A stretch of DNA of 17,987 nt from Syntrophaceae bacterium UBA1163 (GCA_002311635.1 DBZJ01000136.1:1-17987); one strand, 5' to 3'. Shown: positions 1 to 7,563, counted from the stretch's first letter. Notes: generated by a model from the sequence alone, not told the origin. Numbers and translations: made by a program.

Positions 1-2127
1 GCAACGGCGGCGTTCAAATTCAATGCGAGTGCGAACTATCATGTGGCAACCATCACCGACACCTGCGGTGGGTCGGGGTATACGAACACTTCTAATTCAA
101 TCAGCACATACACCTACACGACACCAGCCATTACGGGAGCCTGCGCGGTGAGTGCGACCTTTGGGATCAACCAGTTCCAGGTGACAGCCAATGCGGATGT
201 GACTGGGAATGGTACAGGAAGCGTTTCATCAAGTGTGGGGGGAATCAGTTACAGCTATCCTACCACCAAGACAGGGACGACCACATCGTTGAATTATGGG
301 ACGTCGGTGGTGTTGACAGCAACGACGGGTGTGGGTTCGGCGGCTTCATGGGGAAATACGTGCACGACAGCAGGAGGTGCAGAGGCGGGTGATGGTACAA
401 CATCAGCCAGCTGCACCTTTGGAAGTTTGGATGGAAATAAGACCGTCACTGTCGCATTTGGCCTGAACCAGTATACTGTGACGGCAAATGTGGATTTGAG
501 TGGGGATGGGATAGGAAGCGTTTCATCGAGCCCGGGGGGGATCAATTACAATTATCCTGCCAACAGCACAGGGACAACCACACTGTTGAGTTATGGGACG
601 AAGGTGGTGTTAACAGCGACAGCAACAAAGACAGCGAAAACGGGTTCGACGGCTTCGTGGAATGGAACGTGCGCGACAGCAGGAGGCTCAGAGACAGGCA
701 ATGGCACAACATCAGCCACCTGCACCTTTGGACAACTCAATGCAACTGCGACCGTCACTGTCACCTTCACATACGACGCGACCATCACTACCCCGAAAAC
801 TCCAACGGGTCCCAAGACAGTGACAACGGGGACCGCTTATAAGTATGCTACGGGTGGGTCCTCTGTAAAGACTGGGGATCCGGTCGAGTACCAGTTCGAC
901 TGGGGTGATGGTACGGATCCTTCTCCCTATGGCTCTGCTTCGCAATCTAAAATGTGGCTGAGTGGTAGTACTTATAGTGTCAGAGCCAGAGCCCGTTCCA
1001 CGTTGAATCACGATTTGGTTTCCGTTTGGTCCGGCGCCCTTGTAGTTTCCCCTACGGATAAACCTTTCATACATGTGACCTCACCCAACGGCGGTGAGAC
1101 CTGGGTCGTTGGTACGACGCATCCGATTACATGGAATTCAAAGTACTTGGGCTCAACCGACACGATTTACTTATATTATTGGTATGCCGGAAAATGGTAT
1201 CCGATAACAAACTCCATTGATACCCCGAGCATAGGTCCTTCTACAGGCACCAGTTCTTCTTATAATTGGATCATTCCTGATCTGCCTCCCACTTCTCCTG
1301 CATCGGGTCCGACCGTTCCGAAAAGCCATATGGCGTGGACTGCGATCTATATCGGCGATATGCAGACCAATGGAACTTGGCTGTGTTGGGATACGAATGA
1401 CAAGAATTTTAAGATACTGGATAACGGGTGGGCGTTTACGATTTCCGGTGCAGACAAAGGAGGAGCAACTCTCTTCTTTAATACGGATGGTAGCTTTGAT
1501 GGTTATGGAATTTCGCTTAAGCGGGGGATGTTCAAAATCCAGGGAAGTTACACTGTTGGTGCGAATGGTTCAATCAGCGGCCCCTATACACTCACTGACT
1601 TCGAATCTGGAGACGTATTGGTAAGCGGGAACATTACCACAGGGACTATGAACCCTAATGCGACGACGATGACATTGACATTGAAAGACTCGAGCAGTCC
1701 GCCTGTGGCTGTGTTTAGTATGTCGGGGGTATGGCTTAGCGATCTGACCATGCCTGAGAATTGGAGTGTTCAGATCTCAGGGAGTGCAAAGGGCACTATT
1801 AGTCCCAGTAATCCGCTAAAGATTGAGACTTATAAAGATCTCAACAATGAGCCCTATGCGAACGTCTTTGACGTCAGCGGGTCCGGGTTCCTCCCAGATG
1901 CGATCACGCCTATCTCGATCACTGGATATTTCTTCTTCACTCCACTCAAAACTGTATATGGATTTTTTGATCAACTCACTATCGGGAGCAACCCCGAGGA
2001 AACAGGAACCATTTCGGGGACACTCAATCTCTCAACGGGAAAATTCACATTCAACTTGACAACCACGAGCACCAACGGCAACGGACATAAATATACATTC
2101 GCTGGTGTTAAGGTAGTGGCACCATAA
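1..2127 (+). CDS. Large secreted mosaic beta-repeat protein (5' end outside window)
   Basis: The reading frame is open from base 1, so the first 708 residues seen here are only the C-terminal part. The GTG at 43 is an internal valine, not a start. Domains in order: a Cys-containing bacterial repeat (about residues 10-53), two near-identical repeats of about 100 residues (54-255) each with a Cys pair, a PKD-like domain with a DWGDGTD motif (about 262-352), a Kre9/KNH-like domain beginning TSPNGGETW (about 360-470), and a C-terminal region from residue 477 made of two related beta units starting WAFTISG and WSVQISG. This composition is typical of cell-surface or secreted adhesive/structural proteins; no catalytic motif is visible. 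The last ~450 residues closely match the protein at 3463-5637. Export is inferred from the paralogue, because the N-terminus is not in the window. Specific function unknown. Confidence 0.85.
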   Translation, partial: ATAAFKFNASANYHVATITDTCGGSGYTNTSNSISTYTYTTPAITGACAVSATFGINQFQVTANADVTGNGTGSVSSSVGGISYSYPTTKTGTTTSLNYGTSVVLTATTGVGSAASWGNTCTTAGGAEAGDGTTSASCTFGSLDGNKTVTVAFGLNQYTVTANVDLSGDGIGSVSSSPGGINYNYPANSTGTTTLLSYGTKVVLTATATKTAKTGSTASWNGTCATAGGSETGNGTTSATCTFGQLNATATVTVTFTYDATITTPKTPTGPKTVTTGTAYKYATGGSSVKTGDPVEYQFDWGDGTDPSPYGSASQSKMWLSGSTYSVRARARSTLNHDLVSVWSGALVVSPTDKPFIHVTSPNGGETWVVGTTHPITWNSKYLGSTDTIYLYYWYAGKWYPITNSIDTPSIGPSTGTSSSYNWIIPDLPPTSPASGPTVPKSHMAWTAIYIGDMQTNGTWLCWDTNDKNFKILDNGWAFTISGADKGGATLFFNTDGSFDGYGISLKRGMFKIQGSYTVGANGSISGPYTLTDFESGDVLVSGNITTGTMNPNATTMTLTLKDSSSPPVAVFSMSGVWLSDLTMPENWSVQISGSAKGTISPSNPLKIETYKDLNNEPYANVFDVSGSGFLPDAITPISITGYFFFTPLKTVYGFFDQLTIGSNPEETGTISGTLNLSTGKFTFNLTTTSTNGNGHKYTFAGVKVVAP
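160..765 (+). repeat. Tandem ~100-codon repeat inside the first secreted-protein gene
   Basis: Two in-frame units start at 160 and 457, both encoding an FGxNQ start, a VTAN strand, GSVSSSxGGI, SYGT/NYGT, and a Cys pair spaced by a TTAGG/ATAGG loop. They are exactly 297 bases apart at the DNA level, with matching stretches such as AGGAAGCGTTTCATC. The second unit is slightly longer because of an added TATKTAKTG stretch. High DNA similarity suggests a recent internal duplication and a likely site of length variation. Confidence 0.85.
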
Positions 2128-2165
2128 CTTTATGCAAACGCATTTAATTTCTCGACGATAGGCCG

Positions 2166-2208
2166 CCTCACCTTCCCCTCTCCCCTGCGGGGAGAGGGAT
2201 GGGTGAGG
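2166..2208. repeat. Palindromic dispersed repeat (CCTCACC...GGTGAGG)
   Basis: Outer arms CCTCACC and GGTGAGG enclose a strong inner hairpin CCCTCTCCCC-TGC-GGGGAGAGGG. It is followed by GGGGGTC and a run of six T (2217-2222), so it may also act as a first terminator for the gene ending at 2127. Similar GGGGAGAGGG palindromes are common dispersed intergenic repeats in many proteobacteria. The paralogous gene has a different, smaller hairpin at the equivalent place (about 5665-5687). Confidence 0.75.
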
Positions 2209-2227
2209 GGGGGGTCTTTTTTAATGG

Positions 2228-2266
2228 AAAAGGGGCGAACGTAAGCTGTCGTCCCCTTTTGTTTTT
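2228..2266 (+). terminator. Rho-independent terminator of the first secreted-protein gene
   Basis: The stem pairs AAAAGGGGCGA (2228-2238) with TCG-T-CCCCTTTT (2249-2260, one bulged T), followed by GTTTTTTG. It is nearly the same hairpin as the one at 5697-5736 after the paralogous gene, so the duplicated unit included the transcription stop. Confidence 0.75.
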
Positions 2267-2376
2267 TGTTCAGCCGCAGGCTCCTGGTAAGCCTCCTGAA
2301 GCTTTCTCCTCATCGAAGCTTCCATCGACTTCGGTAAATACTAATCAGTCCATAATTGTATGGACGTTGAAGCCCA

Positions 2377-2448
2377 AATCCCTCCTACCCTCCCTTTACA
2401 AAAGGGAGGAATTTCCCCTCTTTGGAAAAGAGGGGTTAGGGGAGATTT
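2377..2448. repeat. Cruciform-type dispersed repeat with two inner hairpins
   Basis: Outer arms (AAATCCCTCCTA at about 2376 and TTAGGGGAGATTT at about 2436) pair imperfectly. Between them sit two clean hairpins: CCTCCCTTT-ACA-AAAGGGAGG and CCCCTCTTT-GG-AAAAGAGGGG. The whole could fold as a three-way junction. The motif resembles a widespread intergenic repeat of deltaproteobacterial genomes. The short open frames crossing this stretch are products of the repeat and show no protein family. The remaining sequence from 2128 to 2800 holds no gene I can support. Confidence 0.7.
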
Positions 2449-2811
2449 TTACAACAATTATGTCTTTTTAATTATGGATTCCTTTGTAACTTACCGCATT
2501 CTCTTTTTTATAGCACTGACATCGGGGGATCAACGTCGTACTCCTAAACACTCCATACGGGCTCCTTTCTCCGCGGGTTTTCTTTCCCTCGGAAACTCAA
2601 AATCTACCGCCATTTTTGGAGCCGCTTTTTAAATTTCGACTAAGAATAGCACTGCATCCTTGTTCCGCGATTAATTTTTTATCACAACATTGTTAGTGAC
2701 TTGCAAAATTGTACCAAGATGGAGTGACAAAAAACAAGCCATCCTTTTCCCTGTTTAATTCTAATTAACCCCATTTCTCTTGACGGAAGCCAAAAATTGG
2801 TAGTCACTCTA

Positions 2812-2827
2812 TGGCATTCTTATTGCT
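2812..2827 (+). promoter_or_regulatory. Sigma-54 (RpoN)-like promoter before the small fibronectin gene
   Basis: TGGCATTCTTATTGCT has GG and GC elements separated by exactly ten bases (GG 2813-2814, GC 2825-2826), matching the TGGCAC-N5-TTGC consensus in most positions. A start about 12 bases downstream would give a leader of about 50 bases before the ATG at 2891. Copies of AGTGAC lie upstream at 2695-2700 and 2723-2728, with an inverted one at 2803-2808; these could be activator sites, though that is a guess. Confidence 0.5.
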
Positions 2828-2890
2828 ACCCCCCGTTGTTGAGTGCGCTTTGCGACCATTTTTATAAATCAAGAGAAGGAGGGATAGCAT

Positions 2891-3268
2891 ATGAAAAGGG
2901 TTGTCATCGCTTCAATGATCGTTATGGCGGTTTGCGGATCGGCATTGGGTGCGGCACTCAACCTCAAGGCTACCTGGACTCCTCCGACGACCAACTCGGA
3001 TGGCACGCCTTTGACCGATTTGGCTTCTTATAAGCTCTATCGAACGGATGGAACGAGGACGCTGATCAGCACCATTCAAGCCCCGAGCTCCTCTTATAAT
3101 TTCTCAGTCACCGTCGCCGATCAATCTGCCGGCACTTTAACATTCGTAATAACTGCTGTAGATACAAACAGTAATGAGAGTGTGGACAGTGCACCAGCAT
3201 CTTATCCTTACAATTTAAATACGGTTCCACCATCTGCGCCGAAAAACCTAACTGTTCAGAAACAATAA
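2891..3268 (+). CDS. Small secreted fibronectin type III-like protein
   Basis: A 125-residue protein with a typical signal peptide: MKR, a hydrophobic core (VVIASMIVMAVCGSA), and a likely cut after ALGA (residue 21). The mature part is one fibronectin III-like beta domain (about 22-108) with the ATWTPPTTNSDGTPL, YKLYRTDG and FVITAVDTNSNES strands. It ends with PPSAPKNLTV, which is how a second such domain normally begins, so the protein stops just where another domain would start. The start has a strong AAGGAGGG site (2875-2882). It closely resembles residues 34-127 of the protein at 3463-5637. Role unknown; probably periplasmic or surface-exposed. It may be a naturally short family member or the remnant of a longer gene. 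Confidence 0.8.
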   Translation: MKRVVIASMIVMAVCGSALGAALNLKATWTPPTTNSDGTPLTDLASYKLYRTDGTRTLISTIQAPSSSYNFSVTVADQSAGTLTFVITAVDTNSNESVDSAPASYPYNLNTVPPSAPKNLTVQKQ

Positions 3269-3462
3269 AAATTGTAAATATTAAAAACTTTTAATTTGAC
3301 TTTTCTTTAAGAAAGAGGAATAAGAGGAATAAAATGCGAGCAGGTGATAAATTATTTCTGCGCTCTTTTTGGAAATGAAAAACATATAGTTTTATCAGTG
3401 CAAGTAAATAGGATAAATTCGTGTAAAATGGAATAAAGTGTTGTTAAAAGTGAGGATATTTT

Positions 3463-5637
3463 ATGGAAAGAATGCTCGTTTCCATTAAGAACTATAGGTT
3501 ACAAGTCTTTCTCGCGCTCCTATTTTTTGTGTGCTTCTCAATCTTATCTCAATCCGCATGGGGTGCGACTCTCAACCTCGACGCAACTTGGACGGCTCCG
3601 ACCACGAACTCGGATGGCACGGCTTTGAAAGATTTGGCTTCGTTCAACCTCTATCGGACGGATGTGACACCGAGGGTGCAGATCAACACGTCGCCCATTT
3701 CCAAGACTAGCGGAACCACGGCGTCACCATACCCGTTCTCGGTTAGCGTCTCTGGGGTTGGGACGCTGTCCTTCTATGCGACGGCGGTAGACTCGGATGG
3801 AAATGAGAGCGCGCCCAGTGCAACAGCATCTTTTTCATATAATGTAACTCCCATAACCTGTACTGTGGCGAGCAATCCATCACTGGGGCCTCAGGTTACG
3901 GTGGATGGAATATCTTATTCAACCCCATACACGCCCACTACCTGGACGGTGGGTACGCAACATACCCTTGTAGCCACCTCACCTCAGAGTCCAACTTCAG
4001 GAGTTCGATATATTTTTACGAAATGGGATAATGGGTCGACATCCCAGACCCGAACAATCACTGTTCCATCTACCACCACGACTTACACGGCTTATTTTAC
4101 TACCCAATACAGCCTCACTACTTCAGTCAATCCATCTACCGGAGGCACTGTTACGCCGGCAGGTACCACGTGGTATAATAGCGGCAAGAGCGTTTCGGTC
4201 TCAGCCAAGGCTAATTTCGGCGCCACATTTTCTAATTGGTCGGGTAATGTTTCAGGAAAAAGTTCCCCCATGTCTTTGGCTATGAATGGGCCGATGAACG
4301 AGGTTGCTAATTTTACGGAAATTCCGGAGGAGGTATCAACTCCTACAACTCCAAAAAACGTCACGAATGGGTTTACGGGTACATCTTATACCTTCTCAAC
4401 GAAGAGCACCTCAAACCTCCGTAATCCTGTTGTATATCAATATAGTTGGGGGGATGGGATAACTTCTGACTGGGGTCCTGCGACTCAGTCCCACTTCTGG
4501 ATTAATGAAGACACTTACAACGTAACAGTGACGGCTCAAAGTACAGTCGATGCAAATGCAACGGCAACTTCAAGCGCAGCTACTGTAACGATTCAACTGA
4601 AGCCTTTCATTCATGTTACTTCACCCAACGGGGGCGAGACCTGGGTCGTTGGCGCAGAGCATCCGATTACATGGAATTCAAATGATTTAGACACGACCGG
4701 GACCATTTACTTATATTATTGGTGTGCCGGAGCATGGCATCTGATAACAAGCCAGCCGGCGAACTCAAGCACAAGTTCTTCTTATAATTGGACCATTCCT
4801 GCAATGCCTCCCACTCCTCCTGCATCGGGTTCGCTCGTACCGAAAAGCCATATGGCCTGGACCTCGATTTATATCGGCAATATGCTGACAACTGGAACTT
4901 GGCAGTGTTGGGATACGAATGACAAAGGTTTCAAGATATTGGACAATGGTTGGGCGTTTACGATCTCCGGGCCAGACAAAGGAGGAGCAACTCTCTTCTT
5001 TAATGCGGATGAGAGTACCTTTGATGGTTGGGGAATTTCGCTTATTAAAGGGATGTTTAAAATCCAAGGGACTTACACTCTTGGTGCGAATGGGTCAATC
5101 GGCGGACCCTATACACTGACTGACTTCGAATCTGGAAACGTATTGGTAAGCGGGAACATTACAGGTACCCCGAACTCAAATGCGACGACGATGACGTTGA
5201 CATTGAAAGACTCAAGCAGTCCGCCTGTGGCTGTGTTTAGTATGTCGGGGGTATGGCTTAGCAATCTGACCACGCCTGAGCAGGATTGGAGTGTTCAGAT
5301 TTCAGGGAGTGCAAAAGGCACTATAAGTCCCAGCAATCCATTAACGATCGAGCCTTATGAGGATTCAAATAGTGTGGTCTATGCGAACATCTTTGACGTC
5401 TCCGGGTCCGGGACCCTTTCAGATGGGAACACACCTGTCTCGATCGAAGGATATTTCTTCTTCACTCCGAGCAAAAATGTATACGGATTTTATGATAACC
5501 TCACTATCGGTGGAAACAGCGAGACGGGATACTTTTTGGGGACACTCAATCCCTCGACCGGAAAATTTACATTCAACTTGGTCAGCGATAACGGACATAA
5601 ATATACATTCGCCGGTATCAAGGTAGCGACACAATAA
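3463..5637 (+). CDS. Large secreted mosaic beta-domain protein (FnIII, repeats, PKD-like, KNH-like, tandem C-terminal domain)
   Basis: A 724-residue protein. Residues 1-35 form a signal peptide (hydrophobic core about 14-30, likely cut after SAWGA). Then come a fibronectin III-like domain (36-127), two bacterial beta repeats (about 132-212 and 213-286, with FTKWDNG and FSNWSG motifs), a PKD-like domain (about 292-377, YSWGDG), a Kre9/KNH-like domain (about 380-492, TSPNGGETW), and a C-terminal region (497-722) of two related beta units. The start has a GAGG site before ATG 3463. From about base 4335 to the terminator it parallels the gene ending at 2127, with long stretches of near-identical DNA (for example around 5217-5260 and 1698-1740). 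It is most likely a secreted or surface structural/adhesive protein. No LPXTG, autotransporter barrel or other anchor is visible. Function not assigned. Confidence 0.88.
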   Translation: MERMLVSIKNYRLQVFLALLFFVCFSILSQSAWGATLNLDATWTAPTTNSDGTALKDLASFNLYRTDVTPRVQINTSPISKTSGTTASPYPFSVSVSGVGTLSFYATAVDSDGNESAPSATASFSYNVTPITCTVASNPSLGPQVTVDGISYSTPYTPTTWTVGTQHTLVATSPQSPTSGVRYIFTKWDNGSTSQTRTITVPSTTTTYTAYFTTQYSLTTSVNPSTGGTVTPAGTTWYNSGKSVSVSAKANFGATFSNWSGNVSGKSSPMSLAMNGPMNEVANFTEIPEEVSTPTTPKNVTNGFTGTSYTFSTKSTSNLRNPVVYQYSWGDGITSDWGPATQSHFWINEDTYNVTVTAQSTVDANATATSSAATVTIQLKPFIHVTSPNGGETWVVGAEHPITWNSNDLDTTGTIYLYYWCAGAWHLITSQPANSSTSSSYNWTIPAMPPTPPASGSLVPKSHMAWTSIYIGNMLTTGTWQCWDTNDKGFKILDNGWAFTISGPDKGGATLFFNADESTFDGWGISLIKGMFKIQGTYTLGANGSIGGPYTLTDFESGNVLVSGNITGTPNSNATTMTLTLKDSSSPPVAVFSMSGVWLSNLTTPEQDWSVQISGSAKGTISPSNPLTIEPYEDSNSVVYANIFDVSGSGTLSDGNTPVSIEGYFFFTPSKNVYGFYDNLTIGGNSETGYFLGTLNPSTGKFTFNLVSDNGHKYTFAGIKVATQ

Positions 5638-5696
5638 CTATAGCTTATTAAAATCACACCTGAAAACCCCGCCGATCGGATGGGGTTCTCTAAAGG

Positions 5697-5736
5697 AAAA
5701 GGGGCGAACGCAATTGTCGCCCCTTTTGCTTTTTTT
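5697..5736 (+). terminator. Rho-independent terminator of the second secreted-protein gene
   Basis: A perfect 11-base stem, AAAAGGGGCGA (5697-5707) with TCGCCCCTTTT (5717-5727), a nine-base loop, then GC and a run of seven T. It is the sister of the hairpin at 2228-2266. A weaker AACCCC/GGGGTT hairpin precedes it at about 5665-5687. Confidence 0.85.
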
Positions 5737-5883
5737 GAACCGTGAAATGGGAACTTTTAATTTGAGACTTTTAATTTCTCTTGAGTTTGAAAGAGGGTTA
5801 TGATAGCCTTTAAATCCGGTAATAGAGACATGATGAATCCCAGAGTTTTACAAGTGGAACAATAGAAATATGGAAAAGTATCA

Positions 5884-6273
5884 ATGACGGAAGAAAAAAG
5901 GGAAATCAAACCCCGATACGGGACTGTTAATTTTGAGAAAAGAAAGCACCCCAGGTTTAGTGTTGATCTGCCCGTTGAGTATGGTCAAACTGACCTATCC
6001 GTCGACAATGGCCGTGCGATGGATGCCAGTGAAGGAGGGCTGCTTCTCCGCCTTCCAGAGCAGATCGATATTGGTAAGCGTTTGAGATTGAAGCTTTTCT
6101 TTGCTATGGGCTCTGAGCTCCACGCTGTTGAAACCCTTGTAGAGGCGGTCTGGACAGATATTCACCTTGAAAAGGATTGGGGAGATTATCGGACCGGGGT
6201 GAGGTTTGTTGAAATTTCCACAGAGGACATGAGCAAGCTGAAGAAATTTCTAAAGAATCTTTCCTCTCCTTAG
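5884..6273 (+). CDS. PilZ-domain c-di-GMP receptor
   Basis: A 129-residue, single-domain PilZ protein. Both ligand motifs are intact: RKHPR (RxxxR, residues 21-25) and DASEGG (D/NxSxxG, residues 48-53), so c-di-GMP binding is expected. The rest is the usual beta barrel, with VEAVWTD and GVRFVEIS strands and a C-terminal helix (SKLKKFLKNL). There is no signal peptide; it should act in the cytoplasm. Such stand-alone PilZ proteins pass c-di-GMP levels to motility, pili or exopolysaccharide systems through protein partners. It follows two surface-protein genes but is separated from them by a strong terminator, so a link is only suggestive. The ribosome site is weak (GGAAAAG), and a five-codon ATG frame from 5869 overlaps the start. 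Confidence 0.9.
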   Translation: MTEEKREIKPRYGTVNFEKRKHPRFSVDLPVEYGQTDLSVDNGRAMDASEGGLLLRLPEQIDIGKRLRLKLFFAMGSELHAVETLVEAVWTDIHLEKDWGDYRTGVRFVEISTEDMSKLKKFLKNLSSP

Positions 6274-6316
6274 CCGGGATGAATCTTGACTTTAGGGCGT
6301 AGTTAGGGATCCCCCA

Positions 6317-6452
6317 CAAATCCCAATTTAGAAAAGGAAACGCTTTTGTCGGCATGTCATTGCGAGCACCTGAAAGGTGCGTGGCAATCTCTTTGAAGAA
6401 GGCGAGACTGCTTCGTTTCACTCGCAGAGACAGTTTCCTAAATCGGGATTTG
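6317..6452. repeat. Nested inverted-repeat element, TCATTGCGAG core (copy 1)
   Basis: Outer arms CAAATCCCAATTTA...GGAAAC (6317-6341) and GTTTCCTAAATCGGGATTTG (6433-6452) match with one mismatch and a five-base insertion in the left arm. Inside lies a second palindrome from TGTCATTGCGAG (6355-6366) to CTCGCAGAGACA (6421-6432), with the GTGGCAATCTC and ACTGCTTCG segments shared with copies 2 and 3. No coding potential. It fills most of the gap between the PilZ gene and surE. Confidence 0.75.
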
Positions 6453-6620
6453 GGTACCCCCGCTCTTCTTGATTTTTTAATCCTTATCTGATATCCTAAC
6501 GAATCAATTCGACTTGTCGGGCGCGAACGGTCAAAAGTTTGATGATTTCTTAACTTCTTGAATATAAGGGAGTTTAAAGCGGATCGCTTCGACAAGCCAC
6601 AAACGCGTGTCCAAGGAATC

Positions 6621-7376
6621 ATGGATGACCGATTGATGATTCTGGTTACCAATGATGATGGCATCCATTCGAAAGGCATTATCGTCTTGGCAAAGGCACT
6701 TCAAGAGATTGGAGATGTCTTTGTCGTCGCCCCGGACAGGGAGAAGAGTGCCATTGCGCATTCCCTGACCCTTCACCGTCCCCTTCGAGTAGAAAAGATC
6801 AAGAAAAAGTTTTATGCCGTGGATGGAACCCCAGCCGATTGCGTACACTTGGGAATCAATGCCATCCTTCCTGGGCGACCCCGGTTGGTCGTTTCGGGTA
6901 TCAACAAGGGAGGGAATTTAGGAGATGACATTACCTATTCTGGAACGGTTTCGGCTGCCTTTGAAGCCACGCTGCTCGGTGTTCCTTCGTTCGCTATCTC
7001 CCTGGTCTCAAGGAGTCATTTCAAGTTCGATGTGGCCGCCCGGTTTGCCGTGAGGGTAGCACGATATATTCTCAAGAAGGGGCTTTCAAAGGATACGCTT
7101 CTTAATATCAACGTTCCCAACCTGGGCGAAAAGAAGATCAAATCCTATAAGATCACGCAACAGGGAAGATGGGTTCACAACGGAAGTGCGGTCGTAGAAA
7201 AGATGGATCCAAGGGGGAAAAAGTACTATTGGATCGGAGGTGGACAGCTTGTCTTTGACAAGAGAAAGAATACGGATTTTGAGGCGGTGTCCAATGCTTA
7301 TATCTCTATCACACCCCTCCACCTTGATCTGACGCACTATCCATCCATCGGGCGATTAAAGAAGTGGAGACTTTAA
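6621..7376 (+). CDS. surE: 5'/3'-nucleotidase SurE
   Basis: A 251-residue SurE, the usual length. It is a metal-dependent phosphatase that releases phosphate from nucleoside 5'- and 3'-monophosphates and can trim polyphosphate; cytoplasmic stationary-phase/stress enzyme. Metal-site residues are present: N11-D12-D13-G14 in LVTNDDGIHSKGI, S43 in DREKSAIAHS, and N95 in VSGINKGGN, followed by the family block DITYSGTVSAAFEA. An in-frame TTG at 6558 would add 21 residues that do not resemble the family and has no ribosome site. ATG 6621 has AAGGA only three bases ahead, while ATG 6636 gives the more typical MILVTNDDG start. Either is possible. It lies ahead of miaB, separated by a repeat element. 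Confidence 0.93.
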   Translation: MDDRLMILVTNDDGIHSKGIIVLAKALQEIGDVFVVAPDREKSAIAHSLTLHRPLRVEKIKKKFYAVDGTPADCVHLGINAILPGRPRLVVSGINKGGNLGDDITYSGTVSAAFEATLLGVPSFAISLVSRSHFKFDVAARFAVRVARYILKKGLSKDTLLNINVPNLGEKKIKSYKITQQGRWVHNGSAVVEKMDPRGKKYYWIGGGQLVFDKRKNTDFEAVSNAYISITPLHLDLTHYPSIGRLKKWRL

Positions 7377-7404
7377 GTTCCGGTCCCTCAGCCCGTCCTC
7401 TCAA

Positions 7405-7563
7405 GAGGCTGCGTCGTAATGGGGTAAAGGTAACAGACGTCATGCTGAACCAGGTCCTGAATTTAATTCAGGATCTAACGATTTCAGCATCTAACAAAAT
7501 CAAGGAATTACGAGACCCTGAAATGAATTCAGGGTGACAAAACGATAATTGTGACACAGCCTC
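7405..7563. mobile_element. MITE-like element with GAGGCTG terminal inverted repeats
   Basis: The 16-base ends GAGGCTGCGTCGTAAT (7405-7420) and the complement of GAGGCTGTGTCACAAT (7548-7563) match at 13 of 16 positions and bound 159 bases without a gene. Inside are a nested hairpin (ATGCTGAA, then TCCTGAAT-TTA-ATTCAGGA, then TTTCAGCAT, about 7443-7487) and a second one, ACCCTGAA-ATGAA-TTCAGGGT (about 7515-7535). No clear target-site duplication is visible. Mobility by a transposase elsewhere is an inference; it could equally be a fixed structured repeat. Confidence 0.6.

Noticed and set aside
43..45. GTG as the start of the first secreted protein
   Set aside because: The frame is open to base 1 and the upstream residues continue the same repeat; there is no ribosome site. 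The gene is cut by the window edge.
2199..2632. Two overlapping 90-residue open frames
   Set aside because: They are read-throughs of palindromic repeats with no recognisable domain, weak or no ribosome sites and no conserved composition.
3334..3378. Fourteen-codon frame MRAGDKLFLRSFWK with a GAGGAATAAA leader, as a leader peptide
   Set aside because: The ribosome site is tempting, but there is no attenuator-like structure or codon bias after it, and such a short frame is expected by chance.
5665..5730. c-di-GMP riboswitch before the PilZ gene
   Set aside because: The hairpin is a perfect stem with a T-run, matched after the paralogous gene, so it is a terminator; GEMM-type conserved segments are absent.
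6558..6620. TTG 6558 as the surE start
   Set aside because: It adds residues unlike SurE, with no ribosome site upstream; ATG 6621 or 6636 fits the family.
7436..7540. tRNA or other structured RNA gene between surE and miaB
   Set aside because: The hairpins do not form a cloverleaf and no TTCGAATC-type T-loop is present; terminal inverted repeats fit a mobile or repeat element better.
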